From contig JAPPMB010000026.1 in NCBI GenBank assembly GCA_028819255.1, positions 1 to 61,903 of the forward strand: a stretch of DNA of 61,903 nt. Direction: 5' to 3'. The notes beneath the pieces were generated by a model. That model did not search any database. It was not told the DNA's origin and saw nothing but the letters and a program-made list of their open reading frames with translations. Positions 18,897 through 28,757 of this stretch are shown one piece after another (position 1 is the stretch's first letter; each line of letters starts with the position of its first letter). The stretch comes from Bryobacterales bacterium (GTDB taxonomy: Bacteria; Acidobacteriota; Terriglobia; Bryobacterales; UBA6623). Both the position numbers and the translations under genes were made by a program.

Positions 18897-19789
18897 AACA
18901 GCTCGTTGCCGTTGAGAAACTCGAAGACTGCCGCAGCGCATTCCTCCGGCCTCTCAAGTAGGAGAAGATGGGTTGCCTCGGGAATAAAGTCATAGTCCAC
19001 ATCCAAGACGTCGCTGAAGTCGAGGGACGGCAAGTACGAATAAGGGAGCGTCGGATCCGCTCCGACAATCTTGGCCGGGCAGGACAGCAGCTTCAGATCG
19101 ACAAGGGGAAAGAAGCTTCTCGCGTATTCCATGAGCTGCGCTTCGTACTCGCGCGGGCACCGAAGCTCGTATTCTTCCCCGCCCGCCGTCCGTCGCAGGG
19201 TTGTCTGGGCCATGAGGCGGCGGAGACCGGGAACGACGCGTGCGAAGGCCGGTGTGTAGCGAAGCACCTCGGCAAACTCCTCCCTCGTCTTAAAGCGCTG
19301 TCCCCGCCGCCGGATCCCCTTGGCCGCTCGTTCGGCGGCCGCATGCAGCTCGACTTGGCTCGCGCCGGGCTTGCGCAGCGGTGGATCGAACAGAATCAGA
19401 GCCGAGTAGGGTTCTGTGTGCGAAAGCAGCGGAACGATCGCGGAAAGCGAATGAAAGATCCCGACCGTCGGTTTGTTTCCATAGATGCTGTCGATCCTGT
19501 CGAGAACGGTGTCGTGGTCGTGAACCAAGGTGGGAATGTTGTGATCCTTCGCCGCGCCGACAGCATTCCAGCCATGGTTCCTGAGGTCATACACCATCAG
19601 CTCACACTTGTCGGCAAGCAATGACCAGAATGGATAGTAGAGGTCGATCGCGAGGCCGCTCCCGTGGCTCAGAACGAGCCGCGGACCGGACACGTTGCCA
19701 TGCTGGCGCAATGTGGTGACGGTGTGGCCATCAAGACGGACGTCGCAAACCGAGAGCGGCTCTGGAATCTCCCACACAGCTTCAGACAT
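18893..19789 (-). CDS. Alpha/beta hydrolase
   Basis: A 298-residue alpha/beta-hydrolase fold protein. LVLSHGSGLAIDLYYPFWS (about residues 38-56) forms the oxyanion loop. GIFHSLSAIVPLL carries the nucleophile serine in an FHSLS elbow instead of the usual GxSxG. An acid lies in VGADPTLPYSY and the catalytic His in IPEATHLLLL near the end. It has no signal peptide, so it is probably cytoplasmic. The substrate is unknown. It converges on the dead PKS end and follows the SulP gene on the same strand, with about 156 bp between them. It could act as a discrete thioesterase for the PKS, but the convergent orientation gives little support. Two N-terminal fragments resembling its WEIPEPLSVCDVRLD start occur elsewhere in the window. 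Confidence 0.78.
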   Translation of the reverse strand: MSEAVWEIPEPLSVCDVRLDGHTVTTLRQHGNVSGPRLVLSHGSGLAIDLYYPFWSLLADKCELMVYDLRNHGWNAVGAAKDHNIPTLVHDHDTVLDRIDSIYGNKPTVGIFHSLSAIVPLLSHTEPYSALILFDPPLRKPGASQVELHAAAERAAKGIRRRGQRFKTREEFAEVLRYTPAFARVVPGLRRLMAQTTLRRTAGGEEYELRCPREYEAQLMEYARSFFPLVDLKLLSCPAKIVGADPTLPYSYLPSLDFSDVLDVDYDFIPEATHLLLLERPEECAAAVFEFLNGNELF

Positions 19790-19945
19790 TATCGCCGAAC
19801 GGTCGGTTCTTTCCGCCTCAGTCTTGGAACAAGGGCTCCAAGCGGTGCTGTCGAGTGCTGTGCCGCGCCGGGAGTCCTGCCGCCCTCGGGGATCGGCGGC
19901 GGCAGGATACGCTTGTTTGTTGACAGTGGGGCTGTGCAGGGTTCC

Positions 19946-22153
19946 TCAGCAGGCATCCGGCCCCGGACCGGCCTTGGCCTTGGCACTGAGCAAGTAACCG
20001 TAGAGGCGGATGATCAACTGCCGTTCTTCGCTTTCCAGCCGTCGGCGGGCTTCGGGCGTCAACGTCAGGGTCCGGCACGGCTCGTCTGCGATCACTGAGA
20101 CATCCGGCGAAGAGGGCCCGAAGGCCGCCCTTGGCTCGATCGCGTCGCCGGCCACGAACTGGAGGAGCCGAACCTCTTTGGAATCGTAGGCGGAGGCGCG
20201 GCCTTCCGCCAGCAGCTGCAGACCGTCGGGAGGCTGGCCGCGAGCAATCAGCACGTCGCCCGATTCGTATTGGCGCGGCTCCATCCAGTCGCGCAGTCCT
20301 TTGGTCAGATCCTCGAAGACGACGAGCCGATCCAGCTGGTCTTCCAGGTCCGCGGCAACATGATCCAGGAGCGATTGGCGCAGGGCCGTGGCCTTGTCCG
20401 ATCGGGCCCGTCGTGTCGCTGCGATCAGGAAATCCTCGCATTGTTCCAGCGAGCTGTCGACGTCCTTGCCGAACAGCAAGCCGTCCCGAATGCGGGCCGG
20501 GAGGTTCCGGCGCAACCCGTCCCGCAGGGACCGGGATGCCGCGCTCAGCGCCACCTGCACCCCGGCGGCGCGGGCTTGCTGGACGAACCTGCACAGAGAG
20601 TTCAGCGCGGACAGGTCGAAACCGGACACGGAGCTGAAGTCCAGCAGCATGCAGGCAGGGCGCGGCTCCCTGTCCAGGACTCGCCGCAGGCGCGCGACCA
20701 ACGGGTACGCGCTGCCGAAAAACATATAGCCCCGCAGCTGAAAGGCTTGGACGCGATCTCCTTCCTCGGAAAGAACCGCCTGATCCGGGATCGTGCGGGC
20801 CTTGGAACTCCGACGGTCGCGCGACGTGAACGTGGACGCGACCAGGTCGACGCGGCTCAGGCGAACGGCGAACAGTGTCGCCGTCGCCAGCATCCCGATT
20901 CCGACGCCCTCGAGGAACCCGAAGAGGACGATGGTCGCGATCATCAGCACGACGATGCCGAAGTCCGTCCGAGGCAGCCGCCGCCGGTTCTTGATCAGCC
21001 ATTCGTTCAGCATCACGAAGCCGGTCACAAAGAGCAGCCCTCCAATGACCGGCATCGGCATCACCCTTAGGAACTCCCCGCCCAAGATGAGGGAGAGGCC
21101 AACCACGAGGGCCGCGACAACGCCAGTCACCCGCGTCTCGGCTTTGAAAATCCGGCTGCGCGTCGTAATGGCGATCAGCAGGCATCCTGGCGGACCTCCG
21201 CCAAGGCCCGACAGGAGACTGGCGAGGCCGGCTGACTTGAATTCGCGGTTCCAGTCCAACCCGGCATTCGTGGAAAGGTCCACTCCGCTTGTGTTCATGA
21301 CCACACAGATCAGCGTTACAAGAACGACGGTCATGATGTTCGGAAACTGCAGGGTCAGTGCACCCCAATCGATATCGCCAAAATCACTTAGTCGGAAGGC
21401 AGGCCATAATTCTCCCTCTGTCATTCCAGCGAAAAGCAGTCCCGATTGAACGGCTTCGGAATGCGAGATGCCGGAAAGTTCCAATAACAAGTGATATAGC
21501 GCTGTTGCCAACACGAAACTCGCCGGAAACAAGAGGACGTTTCTTGAGTACTTTGTTGCAAGATAAAGCAATGCGGCATAGAGTAATCCAGGAACCCATT
21601 TCCAGAGAGAAACAGGCTCCATCAGCTCGGAAATGATGGTGGAACCGGGCTTCAAACCCATCAATGAGAGCGCGGCGACGCACACAGCGGCCCCCGTCCC
21701 CGCCAGGAATCCGCAGGCCACTGGATAGGGAATGAACTGCATGAGGTTGGCAAGGCGAAAACGACCGACGAGCAGGAAGCACAGTCCGGAACCGGCGCCG
21801 GCTGCAATCAGTGCCGCGACTGTGGTCGGAAACAGCTCCGGCCCCGATGCCGCTATCGTCGTGACGATGGCCGGCAACGTCATCGTCGTGGAGACAGGCG
21901 GTGCCGAGAGGGCGCCCTCGTAGCCGCTGGTCAGCGCGACCACGAAGCAGATGACCGCCGAGCCGAACAGAAACAGGCCAGTCCCCTGGAGGAGGAACTG
22001 CTCGGCTGGCCCGGAAAAGACAACAGCGGCCAGGGCGTTCTCGATGATGACCACGTTGATGCCCGAGACGGCCCCGACGAACAGAGCCGCGACGATGCTC
22101 GCGGAGCGTGTGTCGGCGGACGGCGCCGACAAGAACCGTGTCTGGGCGGACAT
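19946..22153 (-). CDS. SulP-family transporter with STAS and cyclic-nucleotide-binding-like domain
   Basis: A 735-residue membrane protein. About twelve hydrophobic segments fill residues 18-430, with SulP-type sequences such as FIPYPVACGFLAGTG and GLASLLSGLGGGPPGC. A STAS domain follows at about 460-565 (CMLLDFSSVSGFDLSALNSL). The last 130 residues (MEPRQYESGDVLIARGQPPD onward) look like a CAP/cyclic-nucleotide-binding fold. SulP proteins move sulfate, bicarbonate or other anions. Members with both STAS and cNMP-type domains are a separate subgroup, and the substrate cannot be set here. The cNMP-like part suggests ligand gating. The gene lies between the intact hydrolase and a hydrolase-like N-terminal fragment, all on the minus strand. 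Confidence 0.88.
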   Translation of the reverse strand: MSAQTRFLSAPSADTRSASIVAALFVGAVSGINVVIIENALAAVVFSGPAEQFLLQGTGLFLFGSAVICFVVALTSGYEGALSAPPVSTTMTLPAIVTTIAASGPELFPTTVAALIAAGAGSGLCFLLVGRFRLANLMQFIPYPVACGFLAGTGAAVCVAALSLMGLKPGSTIISELMEPVSLWKWVPGLLYAALLYLATKYSRNVLLFPASFVLATALYHLLLELSGISHSEAVQSGLLFAGMTEGELWPAFRLSDFGDIDWGALTLQFPNIMTVVLVTLICVVMNTSGVDLSTNAGLDWNREFKSAGLASLLSGLGGGPPGCLLIAITTRSRIFKAETRVTGVVAALVVGLSLILGGEFLRVMPMPVIGGLLFVTGFVMLNEWLIKNRRRLPRTDFGIVVLMIATIVLFGFLEGVGIGMLATATLFAVRLSRVDLVASTFTSRDRRSSKARTIPDQAVLSEEGDRVQAFQLRGYMFFGSAYPLVARLRRVLDREPRPACMLLDFSSVSGFDLSALNSLCRFVQQARAAGVQVALSAASRSLRDGLRRNLPARIRDGLLFGKDVDSSLEQCEDFLIAATRRARSDKATALRQSLLDHVAADLEDQLDRLVVFEDLTKGLRDWMEPRQYESGDVLIARGQPPDGLQLLAEGRASAYDSKEVRLLQFVAGDAIEPRAAFGPSSPDVSVIADEPCRTLTLTPEARRRLESEERQLIIRLYGYLLSAKAKAGPGPDAC

Positions 22154-22639
22154 GGCCTAAGAGCCTTGCACCCGAGAGAGCTCGATCCGATTGCCTCGCC
22201 TGATCGGGTCCAGTCTTACGGTCGCCTGACGTTCCGGAATCCCCGCTCGTGCCGGCAATGCGAGCCGGTCCATGACGGGAGAGGGTCGACCCATTCGCTT
22301 CGAAGTGCCGCCCGCGGCTCGTGGATCCTGGCTCGTCGGGACCGTCGTGGCGAGCGGTCGCGGAGTCGGAATCGAGCCCGGGTCAGGTTTCGGCTTGGCT
22401 CGCCGCGGCCGTCGCTCGATGTGGTCCGGCGTGACGAGTGATTTTCCGAACCGGTCGCCGCGGGCCGTCAGGCAGGCGGGCTTGCGCCTCTCGAGGGCCG
22501 GAATCGAAGCCTGTCGACACGCCGTCAAGAGCGGGCATGAGCATACCAGAGTCGGCCGGGCTTCAGGACTTTCGCATCTCCCGGACGAGCGTGTCGAGAG
22601 TCTGCCTGGTTCGGGGCCGTCAGATCGGTTCGCCGAACG
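22154..22639. other. Region upstream of SulP, no gene recognised
   Basis: A minus-strand frame is open but compositionally odd and matches nothing I know. It may hold the SulP promoter, though I cannot point to one. Confidence 0.3.
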
Positions 22640-22813
22640 CTTCCAGCGGCGGTCCGAGAAACCCATGGTGAATCGCGAGCGGGAACGGACTCGCATCGCC
22701 GCATCTGGTCCGGACGAAGCACCGGCCACCCGGCCTACGGTGTCGGAGATGGGTAAGGTGCTCACGTCGAGCCGGACCTCGCATGCGGAATGCGGCTCCG
22801 GCACTTCCCACAT
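22640..22813 (-). pseudogene. N-terminal fragment resembling the alpha/beta hydrolase
   Basis: MWEVPEPHSACEVRLD at 22813 closely parallels VWEIPEPLSVCDVRLD at the start of the intact hydrolase (19789). A weak similarity continues after a frameshift to a PLAIHHGFLG stretch, compared with GLAIDLYYPFW. The rest of the gene is absent. It is probably a relic of a duplicated or displaced hydrolase gene. The alignment beyond the first 16 residues is poor. Confidence 0.45.
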
Positions 22814-23034
22814 CCTATCCGGACCCATCGAACGTTGGGCTGTGCATCGCGCTGCCGTTCGGACAGCACGACCCCCGCGGACGAGCCCCGGGGTTCGGTC
22901 GGCTGCACGGAGAGCCCGGCCAGCGATGCCGCCACGGCGACGGCCCGGACTTCGGTTCCGACCGCGCAGGGACGACAAGAGCGCGTGCTGGGTTCCGGAG
23001 CGGTCGGCGCCGTTGATCCCGGCGAGTCGGGAGT
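22814..23034. other. Intergenic region, no gene seen
   Basis: Very GC-rich with no recognised feature. Confidence 0.3.
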
Positions 23035-24435
23035 CTATGCCAGCAATGCCTCGATCACCCGCCCGTGGACGTCCGTCAGCCGCCGGTCGATGCCGTTGTG
23101 GTAGAAGGTCAGCCGCTCGTGGTCCAGGCCGAGCAAGTGGAGCGCGGTCGCATGCAGGTCATAGATCGTAACAGGGTTCTCGGCGGGCCTGTAGCCGAGT
23201 TCGTCGGAGGCGCCGTAGGACAGGCCGGGACTCAGTCCGCCGCCGGCCATCCAGCAGCTGAAGCAGCTCGGATGGTGGTCCCGTCCCGCCGTCTCACCCG
23301 TTCCCTGGGAGACGGGCGTCCGCCCGAACTCGGTGACGCCCATGACAAGGGTGTCGTCGAGCAGTCCCCGGCTGCGCAGGTCCTCCAGCAGGCCCGCAAC
23401 TGGCCGGTCGTATTCGCGTGCCATCCTCCCGTGGTTCCCGACCAGGCTCGAGTGGGCGTCCCAGTCCTTCCCCGAACCGCCGTGGTAGATCTGCACGAAA
23501 CGCACGCCGCGCTCGACAAGGCGGCGCGCGAGCAGGCAGTTCCTGGCTAGGTCGGCTGTTTCCTTCGCGCCGTGGCCGTAGAGCCGGCGCGTCGCTGGCG
23601 ACTCGCGGCCCAGGTCGGCGATTTCGGGGACGCTGACCTGCATCCTGGCGGCGACTTCGTAGCTGCGGACTCTCGCTTCCAGGCTGGAGTCGCCCGGATG
23701 GGCGCGGGCATACTCCCGATTCATGTCCTGCAGCCAGGATGCCGCGTCGGCGCGGCCTTCCGGCGCGACCCCGTCCGGCAGGGCCAGGTCCGGCACGGGG
23801 TCCCCTTCGCCGTGCGTGCGGAAGGCCGTTCCCTGCACGGCCGCGGGGAGGAATCCGTTCGTCCACTGGGCGGAACCGCCCCACGGGTGGCTGTGCGGGT
23901 CCGGCAGCACGACGAACGCCGGTAGGTTCTCGTTTTCCGATCCGAGGGCATAGGTCACCCACGACCCCATCGCCGGGAAGCCCGTAAGGATGAAACCGGT
24001 GTTCATCTGCGCGACTGCCGGCATGTGGTTGGCGCTCTTGGAGACCATGCTCCGGATCACCGTGAGCTTGTCGGCCTGCGCCCCCATGGCGGGCAGAAGC
24101 CCGCTCACCCACTGCCCGCTCTCTCCGTGCTGGCGGAACGGCCAGCCGGGGCCCCGCAGGTTCCCTCCCTGTCCGAAGAACGTCGGCATGGAGTAGGGGG
24201 TGCCGTCCCTGCGGACCAGCTCGGGCTTGAAATCGAACGTGTCGAGGTGGCTCATGCCGCCGACGGCGAAGATCTGGATCACCCGCTTCGCTCGCGGCTC
24301 CAGGTGATGCGCGCCTTCGGGACTGGCTGCCGGCGCGCCGGGCGATTCCCGGGGCAGCATCGATGCTAGGGCCATCCACCCGAAGCCGCCCGCGGCGTCG
24401 AGGAGGAGTTGCCTTCGCGAACGGCTAGCGGACAT
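23035..24435 (-). CDS. DUF1501 family protein
   Basis: A 466-residue DUF1501 (sulfatase-fold) protein. It has a twin-arginine-like start (SRSRRQLLLDAAGGFGWMAL). The family core follows: IQIFAVGGMSHLDTFDFKPE near residues 50-70, VIRSMVSKSANHMPA, DPHSHPWGGSAQWTNGFLP, VRFVQIYHGGSGKDWDAHSS, MGVTEFGRTP and GRDHHPSCF. DUF1501 proteins are abundant in Planctomycetes and also occur in Solibacteres-type Acidobacteria, nearly always beside a PSD1 (DUF1549/DUF1553) partner. That partner precedes it here with an 11 bp overlap. The molecular function is not established. The alkaline-phosphatase-like fold and Tat export suggest a secreted hydrolase or a factor for polysaccharide metabolism. Confidence 0.9.
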   Translation of the reverse strand: MSASRSRRQLLLDAAGGFGWMALASMLPRESPGAPAASPEGAHHLEPRAKRVIQIFAVGGMSHLDTFDFKPELVRRDGTPYSMPTFFGQGGNLRGPGWPFRQHGESGQWVSGLLPAMGAQADKLTVIRSMVSKSANHMPAVAQMNTGFILTGFPAMGSWVTYALGSENENLPAFVVLPDPHSHPWGGSAQWTNGFLPAAVQGTAFRTHGEGDPVPDLALPDGVAPEGRADAASWLQDMNREYARAHPGDSSLEARVRSYEVAARMQVSVPEIADLGRESPATRRLYGHGAKETADLARNCLLARRLVERGVRFVQIYHGGSGKDWDAHSSLVGNHGRMAREYDRPVAGLLEDLRSRGLLDDTLVMGVTEFGRTPVSQGTGETAGRDHHPSCFSCWMAGGGLSPGLSYGASDELGYRPAENPVTIYDLHATALHLLGLDHERLTFYHNGIDRRLTDVHGRVIEALLA

Positions 24436-27400
24436 GGAGAAACTCGCTTGTGTTGAAGAGGCCCCAGCAGAGGGTGTCGAGCCCGCGCCGCTCCGCCAGG
24501 ATTCGGCTGTCCGCCAGCTCCCTCAGCGTGGGCGGGCGGCCCAGCGCCAGCTCGAAGGCCCGCCGGACCTGGCTGTCGAGACCGGGGGCCGCGCCTTGAA
24601 GCCGGGCGGCCAGGCCGCGCGCCCGCCGCTGGACGAAGGCGTTGTTCATCAGGCTCAGCGCCTGCAGGGCGGTGGTCGTCGAGCGCCGCGTGGGCGTCTT
24701 CGTCGAGGGCAGCGGGCAGTCGAGCGCCTCGAGCATCGGATCCCCGCCGGTGATGATGTTCATGCGGTACACGGTCCGCCTCCGCAGGGCGGGCGAGTCG
24801 TCGTCGGTGAGGATGTAGCTCCGGAGGCTCCCGCGCGCCTCGCCGAAGCGGAACGGCCGGAAGCTCGGGCCGTGGATCTCGCGGTTGAGATCGCCGCTCG
24901 CCGCCAGCATCGCGTCCCGCACCTCCTCTCCGTCGAGACGCCGCGCCGGGAACCGCCAGAGAAGCCGGTTGTCTGCATCCTGCCTGGCGGCCGCTTCGCG
25001 GAACGACGAGGCCTGGCGGTAGGTCCTCGACAGCAGGATCCGCTTGTGGAGGGCCTTCAGGCTCCAGCCGCTCCGCACGAGCTCGGACGCGAGCCAGTCG
25101 AGAAGCCCGGGGTGGCTGGGCCGGCCGCCGTTGTAGCCGAAGTCGCTCGGGTTCGCGACGAAGCCCCGACCGAAGTGCCCCTGCCACAGCCGGTTGGCGG
25201 CGACTCGGGAGAACAGAGGATTGGCGTCGTTCGCGATCCATTCCGCCATGGCCCGCCGACTGTCGCCTTCGGGCGCCCCCTCCGCGAGGCCGAAGTCGGC
25301 GGGCAGCCCGCCGACGCAGGCCAGGCCGCCCGGAGAGACGACCTTGCCGGGCCGGTCCACGGCGCCGCGGATCAGGACGTGCGTCGGCCCGCTCGCCCGG
25401 ATGGCCGCGCCGTGCACCAGCTGCGGCTCCGGCGTGGCCTCGATCTCGTCGCGCAGCCCGCGGCGCTCCTGCTCGAGGGTTGCGATCCGGTCGAGCTGTC
25501 CCGGCGTCATCCGACTCCGGAGGTCGGGCGGAGCAAGATCGAGGATGCCGGCCCGGTAGGACGCCGCGACGTCGTCCGCCGAGAGCGCCGCGTCGTAGAG
25601 TCGCGCCTCCGCGACGTGCAGGTGCCTGCTGGCCGGGAACCGGACCAGTGCGTCGCCTGCCCGGTAGGTCTGCAGCCTGCCGGCCGGGATCCCCGCGTCC
25701 GGCTTGTAGGGCTTGCCGTGAGGCGCGCCGTTGCGGAAGACGGCGATCGTTCCGTCGTCGGCGTACGAGACGGCGACATGCACCCGGTCGCCAGGCGCGA
25801 GGTCCCCCGCCGTCCCGCCGGTGTCCTTCGAGCGGAATCGCCCGACGGAGGAGTTCTCCCAGCGCGGCCTGTCTCCGGCCACGTACTGGATGCCGTCGAC
25901 CGCGGCGCCGCGATAGCCGCTCAGGCCCCGGATCTCCATCACGGTTGCCGACTTCTCCGGCGCGGAGCGCACGTCCAGCCAGACCTCGAGCGTCTTCGCC
26001 CGGATGTCGGCTGCCAGCTTCCGGCTGACCCCGTAGGCCGTGCTGCTCGCGGGACTGTCCTGGTCGCCGGCGCCCTCGTCCTCCCGGCCGTCCCCGGCCG
26101 GGTCGAGGCCGAGCGCGCCCCCGGCGATTCGCACCGCCCGGACGAGACGCAGATGCAGGGGGGCGTGGTCCGCCCGCCCGTCCGAATCGAAGGTCCAGCG
26201 CGCGAACGGACGCCGCGCCGCCCCGCGGGGCCCGCGGGGCCGCACGTCCCGGTGGAGCCGGCCTAGTTCCGCCTCGACCTCCTCGATCCGGCGCTCGATG
26301 TCCGAGACCCGTGCGTGGCGGGCGTCCTCCTCGGCGCGCGTCAGCAGGGCGCGGCCGTGGGGAAAGAGGGCGTCGAGGCCCGCTTCCGGCACCGGACGCG
26401 TCGGCGGCCACACGGCCTCGAACGCAGCCTTCATCCGGTAGTACTCCTCCTGGGTGATCGGGTCGAACTTGTGGTCGTGGCAGCGGGCGCAGTTCACCGT
26501 CAGCCCAAGGAACGTCTGCGTGACCGTTCCCAGCATCTCCTCGAGCTGGTCCTCGCGGATCAGCCTGCGCTCTTCCGAAATCGCGGAGGTCAGGCCGACG
26601 GCGTCGACCGGGCCCAGCGTCAGCATGGCCGTCGCGACCACGCCGTCCCGCGTCGCGGGCTCGATCACATCCCCGGCGATCTGCTCGCGGGCGAAGCGAA
26701 GATACGGCTTGTCGTCGTTGAAGCTGCGGATGACGTAGTCGCGGTACGGCCAGGCATGGTCCCGCGGAAGGTCGCGTTCGAAGCCCTCGCTCTCGGCGAA
26801 CCGCACAAGGTCGAGCCAGTGCCGGGCCCAGCGCTCTCCGTACCGGGGGGATGCCAGCAGGCGGTCCACCAGCCTCTCGTACGCTCCCGGCGACGGATCC
26901 GCCAGGAAAGCGTTCACTTCCTCCGGCTCGGGAGGGAGCCCGGTCAGAGAGAACGTCAGACGCCGGATCAGGTCGCGCCGGCCCGCTTCGGGCGCCGGAC
27001 GCAGGCCGGCTTCTTCCAGGGCCGAGAAAACCCAGCGGTCAATGGGGGAGCCTCGCCATTCCGGCGGGGCCGCCTCGGTCTCGGGGGGTGCGGCGCGTCC
27101 CAGGGGCTGCAGTGACCACCAGTCCGGGCCCGCCCGGCGCTCGGTCAGCGTGCCCGGCCAGGGGGCGCCGGCCGCGATCCAGGCGCGCAGCATCTCCTTG
27201 TCGGCGCCCGACAGGGGCGCGCCAAGGGGCATCTCGTCGGCATTCACGCGCGCCAACAGCAGGCTGGCGGGAGGATCCGCGGGGTCCAGGGCCGGTCCCC
27301 GCGTCCCGCCGGCAAGGGCGCCCTCCCGGGACGACAGGTCCAGGTCCCCCATCTTCTGCGTGGCCCCGTGACACTGCAGGCAGCGACGCTCGAGCACTTC

Positions 27401-27484
27401 GTTTCCCGATGGAACGGCGCCGGGCTCGGCGGCATCGAGCGCAGCGGCACCCAGCAGGGCCGCGAGCACGAGGGCGTGACGCAT
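24425..27484 (-). CDS. PSD1 / cytochrome c domain, DUF1549, LamG-like, DUF1553 protein
   Basis: About 1,019 residues with a signal peptide (MRHALVLAALLGAAALDAAE). The ATG at 27484 has a GGAG eight bases before it, so I chose it over a start ten codons upstream. A planctomycete-type cytochrome c domain comes first (RRCLQCHGATQKMGDLDL). DUF1549 follows (IDRWVFSALEEAGL, FSLTGLPPEPEEV, SPRYGERWARHWLDLVRFAE) and contains a second haem motif, CARCHDHKFDPI. A LamG/concanavalin-like insert (ARWTFDSDGRADHAPLHLR onward) lies in the middle. DUF1553 closes the protein (NPLFSRVAANRLWQGHFGRG, SWSLKALHKRILLS). These proteins are secreted c-type haemoproteins of unproven role, linked by context to polysaccharide breakdown. 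It forms an operon with the DUF1501 gene. Confidence 0.9.
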   Translation of the reverse strand: MRHALVLAALLGAAALDAAEPGAVPSGNEVLERRCLQCHGATQKMGDLDLSSREGALAGGTRGPALDPADPPASLLLARVNADEMPLGAPLSGADKEMLRAWIAAGAPWPGTLTERRAGPDWWSLQPLGRAAPPETEAAPPEWRGSPIDRWVFSALEEAGLRPAPEAGRRDLIRRLTFSLTGLPPEPEEVNAFLADPSPGAYERLVDRLLASPRYGERWARHWLDLVRFAESEGFERDLPRDHAWPYRDYVIRSFNDDKPYLRFAREQIAGDVIEPATRDGVVATAMLTLGPVDAVGLTSAISEERRLIREDQLEEMLGTVTQTFLGLTVNCARCHDHKFDPITQEEYYRMKAAFEAVWPPTRPVPEAGLDALFPHGRALLTRAEEDARHARVSDIERRIEEVEAELGRLHRDVRPRGPRGAARRPFARWTFDSDGRADHAPLHLRLVRAVRIAGGALGLDPAGDGREDEGAGDQDSPASSTAYGVSRKLAADIRAKTLEVWLDVRSAPEKSATVMEIRGLSGYRGAAVDGIQYVAGDRPRWENSSVGRFRSKDTGGTAGDLAPGDRVHVAVSYADDGTIAVFRNGAPHGKPYKPDAGIPAGRLQTYRAGDALVRFPASRHLHVAEARLYDAALSADDVAASYRAGILDLAPPDLRSRMTPGQLDRIATLEQERRGLRDEIEATPEPQLVHGAAIRASGPTHVLIRGAVDRPGKVVSPGGLACVGGLPADFGLAEGAPEGDSRRAMAEWIANDANPLFSRVAANRLWQGHFGRGFVANPSDFGYNGGRPSHPGLLDWLASELVRSGWSLKALHKRILLSRTYRQASSFREAAARQDADNRLLWRFPARRLDGEEVRDAMLAASGDLNREIHGPSFRPFRFGEARGSLRSYILTDDDSPALRRRTVYRMNIITGGDPMLEALDCPLPSTKTPTRRSTTTALQALSLMNNAFVQRRARGLAARLQGAAPGLDSQVRRAFELALGRPPTLRELADSRILAERRGLDTLCWGLFNTSEFLHVR

Positions 27485-27787
27485 GGCAGGACTCCGACCG
27501 AATCCCGTTCGCACCGGGTCGCGACGGCGTGGGAACCTGCTTCCGGAGGCCCGTCCGGGACGGCTGACGCCAGCTTAGCGCGCAAGCCGGCAGTTCGCAA
27601 TCGCTCGGGCTTCCGAATTCCAGCCCGTCCCCGCCGGCGCTCGCCCGGCCGTTCCTCCGCCGGCGCCGTCTCGAACGGCTCTGAGCCGGGCCTTCCGTTC
27701 CGGCGCGCAGGGCCGGGAATCGGGCGGCGCCCGCCCCGCCGCCTCGCCGGCCCGGCCCGAGACCGCGGTGGTATCGTACATGGTGAC

Positions 27788-28627
27788 GTGACTCGAATCC
27801 TCGTTCCCGTGTTTGCGCTTGTCGCGGCTGTGGCGCCGGCACTCGCACAGTCCGACGACTTTCAGCCGAAGAGGCTCGCGAACGGCAAGCCGGATCTCAA
27901 CGGGATCTGGCAGGCCATCGGATCCGCCCACTACGACGTGGAGCGCCATATGGCGAAGCCGTCGATGATGCTCCGGGACGGGCCGCACGGCCCCTTGCCC
28001 GCGGTGCCGGTGCTCGCGCTCGGCGCGGTCGGCTCCGTGCCCGGCGGCCTGGGCGTCGTCGAGGGAGGCAGGATCCCCTACACGCCCGAGGCCGCGGCGA
28101 AGCGGGAGGAGAACCGCGCGCACTGGGTCGAGCGCGACCCCGAGGTCAAGTGCTACCTGCCCGGCGTGCCGCGGGCCACGTACATGCCGTTCCCGTTCCA
28201 GATCTTTCACAACGATTCGTCGGTCTTCATCGCGTACGAGTACGCCGGGGCGGTGCGCGAGATCTACATGAGGGATGTCGGGCCGGCGGAGACGGATTCC
28301 TGGATGGGGCAGTCGGTCGGGCGCTGGGAGGGCGACACGCTCGTCGTGGAGGTCACCGGATTCACCGACCAGACGTGGTTCGACCGCTCCGGCACACACC
28401 ACAGCAACCGGCTCCGCGTCGTGGAGCGCTACACGGTCACGTCGCCGTACCACATGCGCTACGAGGCCGAGATCGAGGATCCGGAGGTTTTCACGCGCCC
28501 TTGGAAGATCGCCCTGCCGCTGTACCGGCGGATGGAGAAGGAAGCGCGCATCATGGACTTCAAATGCGTCGAGTTCGTCGAGGAACTGCTCTTCGGCGAG
28601 TACCGGCGCAAGCCGCTCGAGAGGTAG
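27788..28627 (+). CDS. Exported protein with GRWEGDTLVV motif
   Basis: A 279-residue protein starting at GTG 27788, with a signal peptide (TRILVPVFALVAAVAPALA). Motifs NGKPDLNGIW near the mature start and SVGRWEGDTLVVEVTGFTD in the middle mark a large family of uncharacterised secreted proteins that is common in Acidobacteria. The next gene is a distant paralogue, and a DUF6152 gene follows both, so the three probably form one transcription unit (gaps of 130 and 31 bp). Function is unknown. The divergent PSD1 gene begins about 300 bp away. Confidence 0.75.
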   Translation: MTRILVPVFALVAAVAPALAQSDDFQPKRLANGKPDLNGIWQAIGSAHYDVERHMAKPSMMLRDGPHGPLPAVPVLALGAVGSVPGGLGVVEGGRIPYTPEAAAKREENRAHWVERDPEVKCYLPGVPRATYMPFPFQIFHNDSSVFIAYEYAGAVREIYMRDVGPAETDSWMGQSVGRWEGDTLVVEVTGFTDQTWFDRSGTHHSNRLRVVERYTVTSPYHMRYEAEIEDPEVFTRPWKIALPLYRRMEKEARIMDFKCVEFVEELLFGEYRRKPLER

Positions 28628-28757
28628 ACGGAGGCGGGAGAGTGTACGAGGGATCGCGTTCCGCACTGGTCCTTTGCAAGGCTCCGGGGAGGCCTTCCCG
28701 GTCCCTGTCGTCTCCGCCGACCGCTCGCAGCCAGCCGAACAAGACGGAGCACCTGCC

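Noticed and set aside
22157..22978. A 273-residue minus-strand ORF upstream of SulP as a gene
   Set aside because: Only the short hydrolase-like piece is recognisable. The rest is low-complexity Arg/Pro/Ser sequence typical of random frames in GC-rich DNA.
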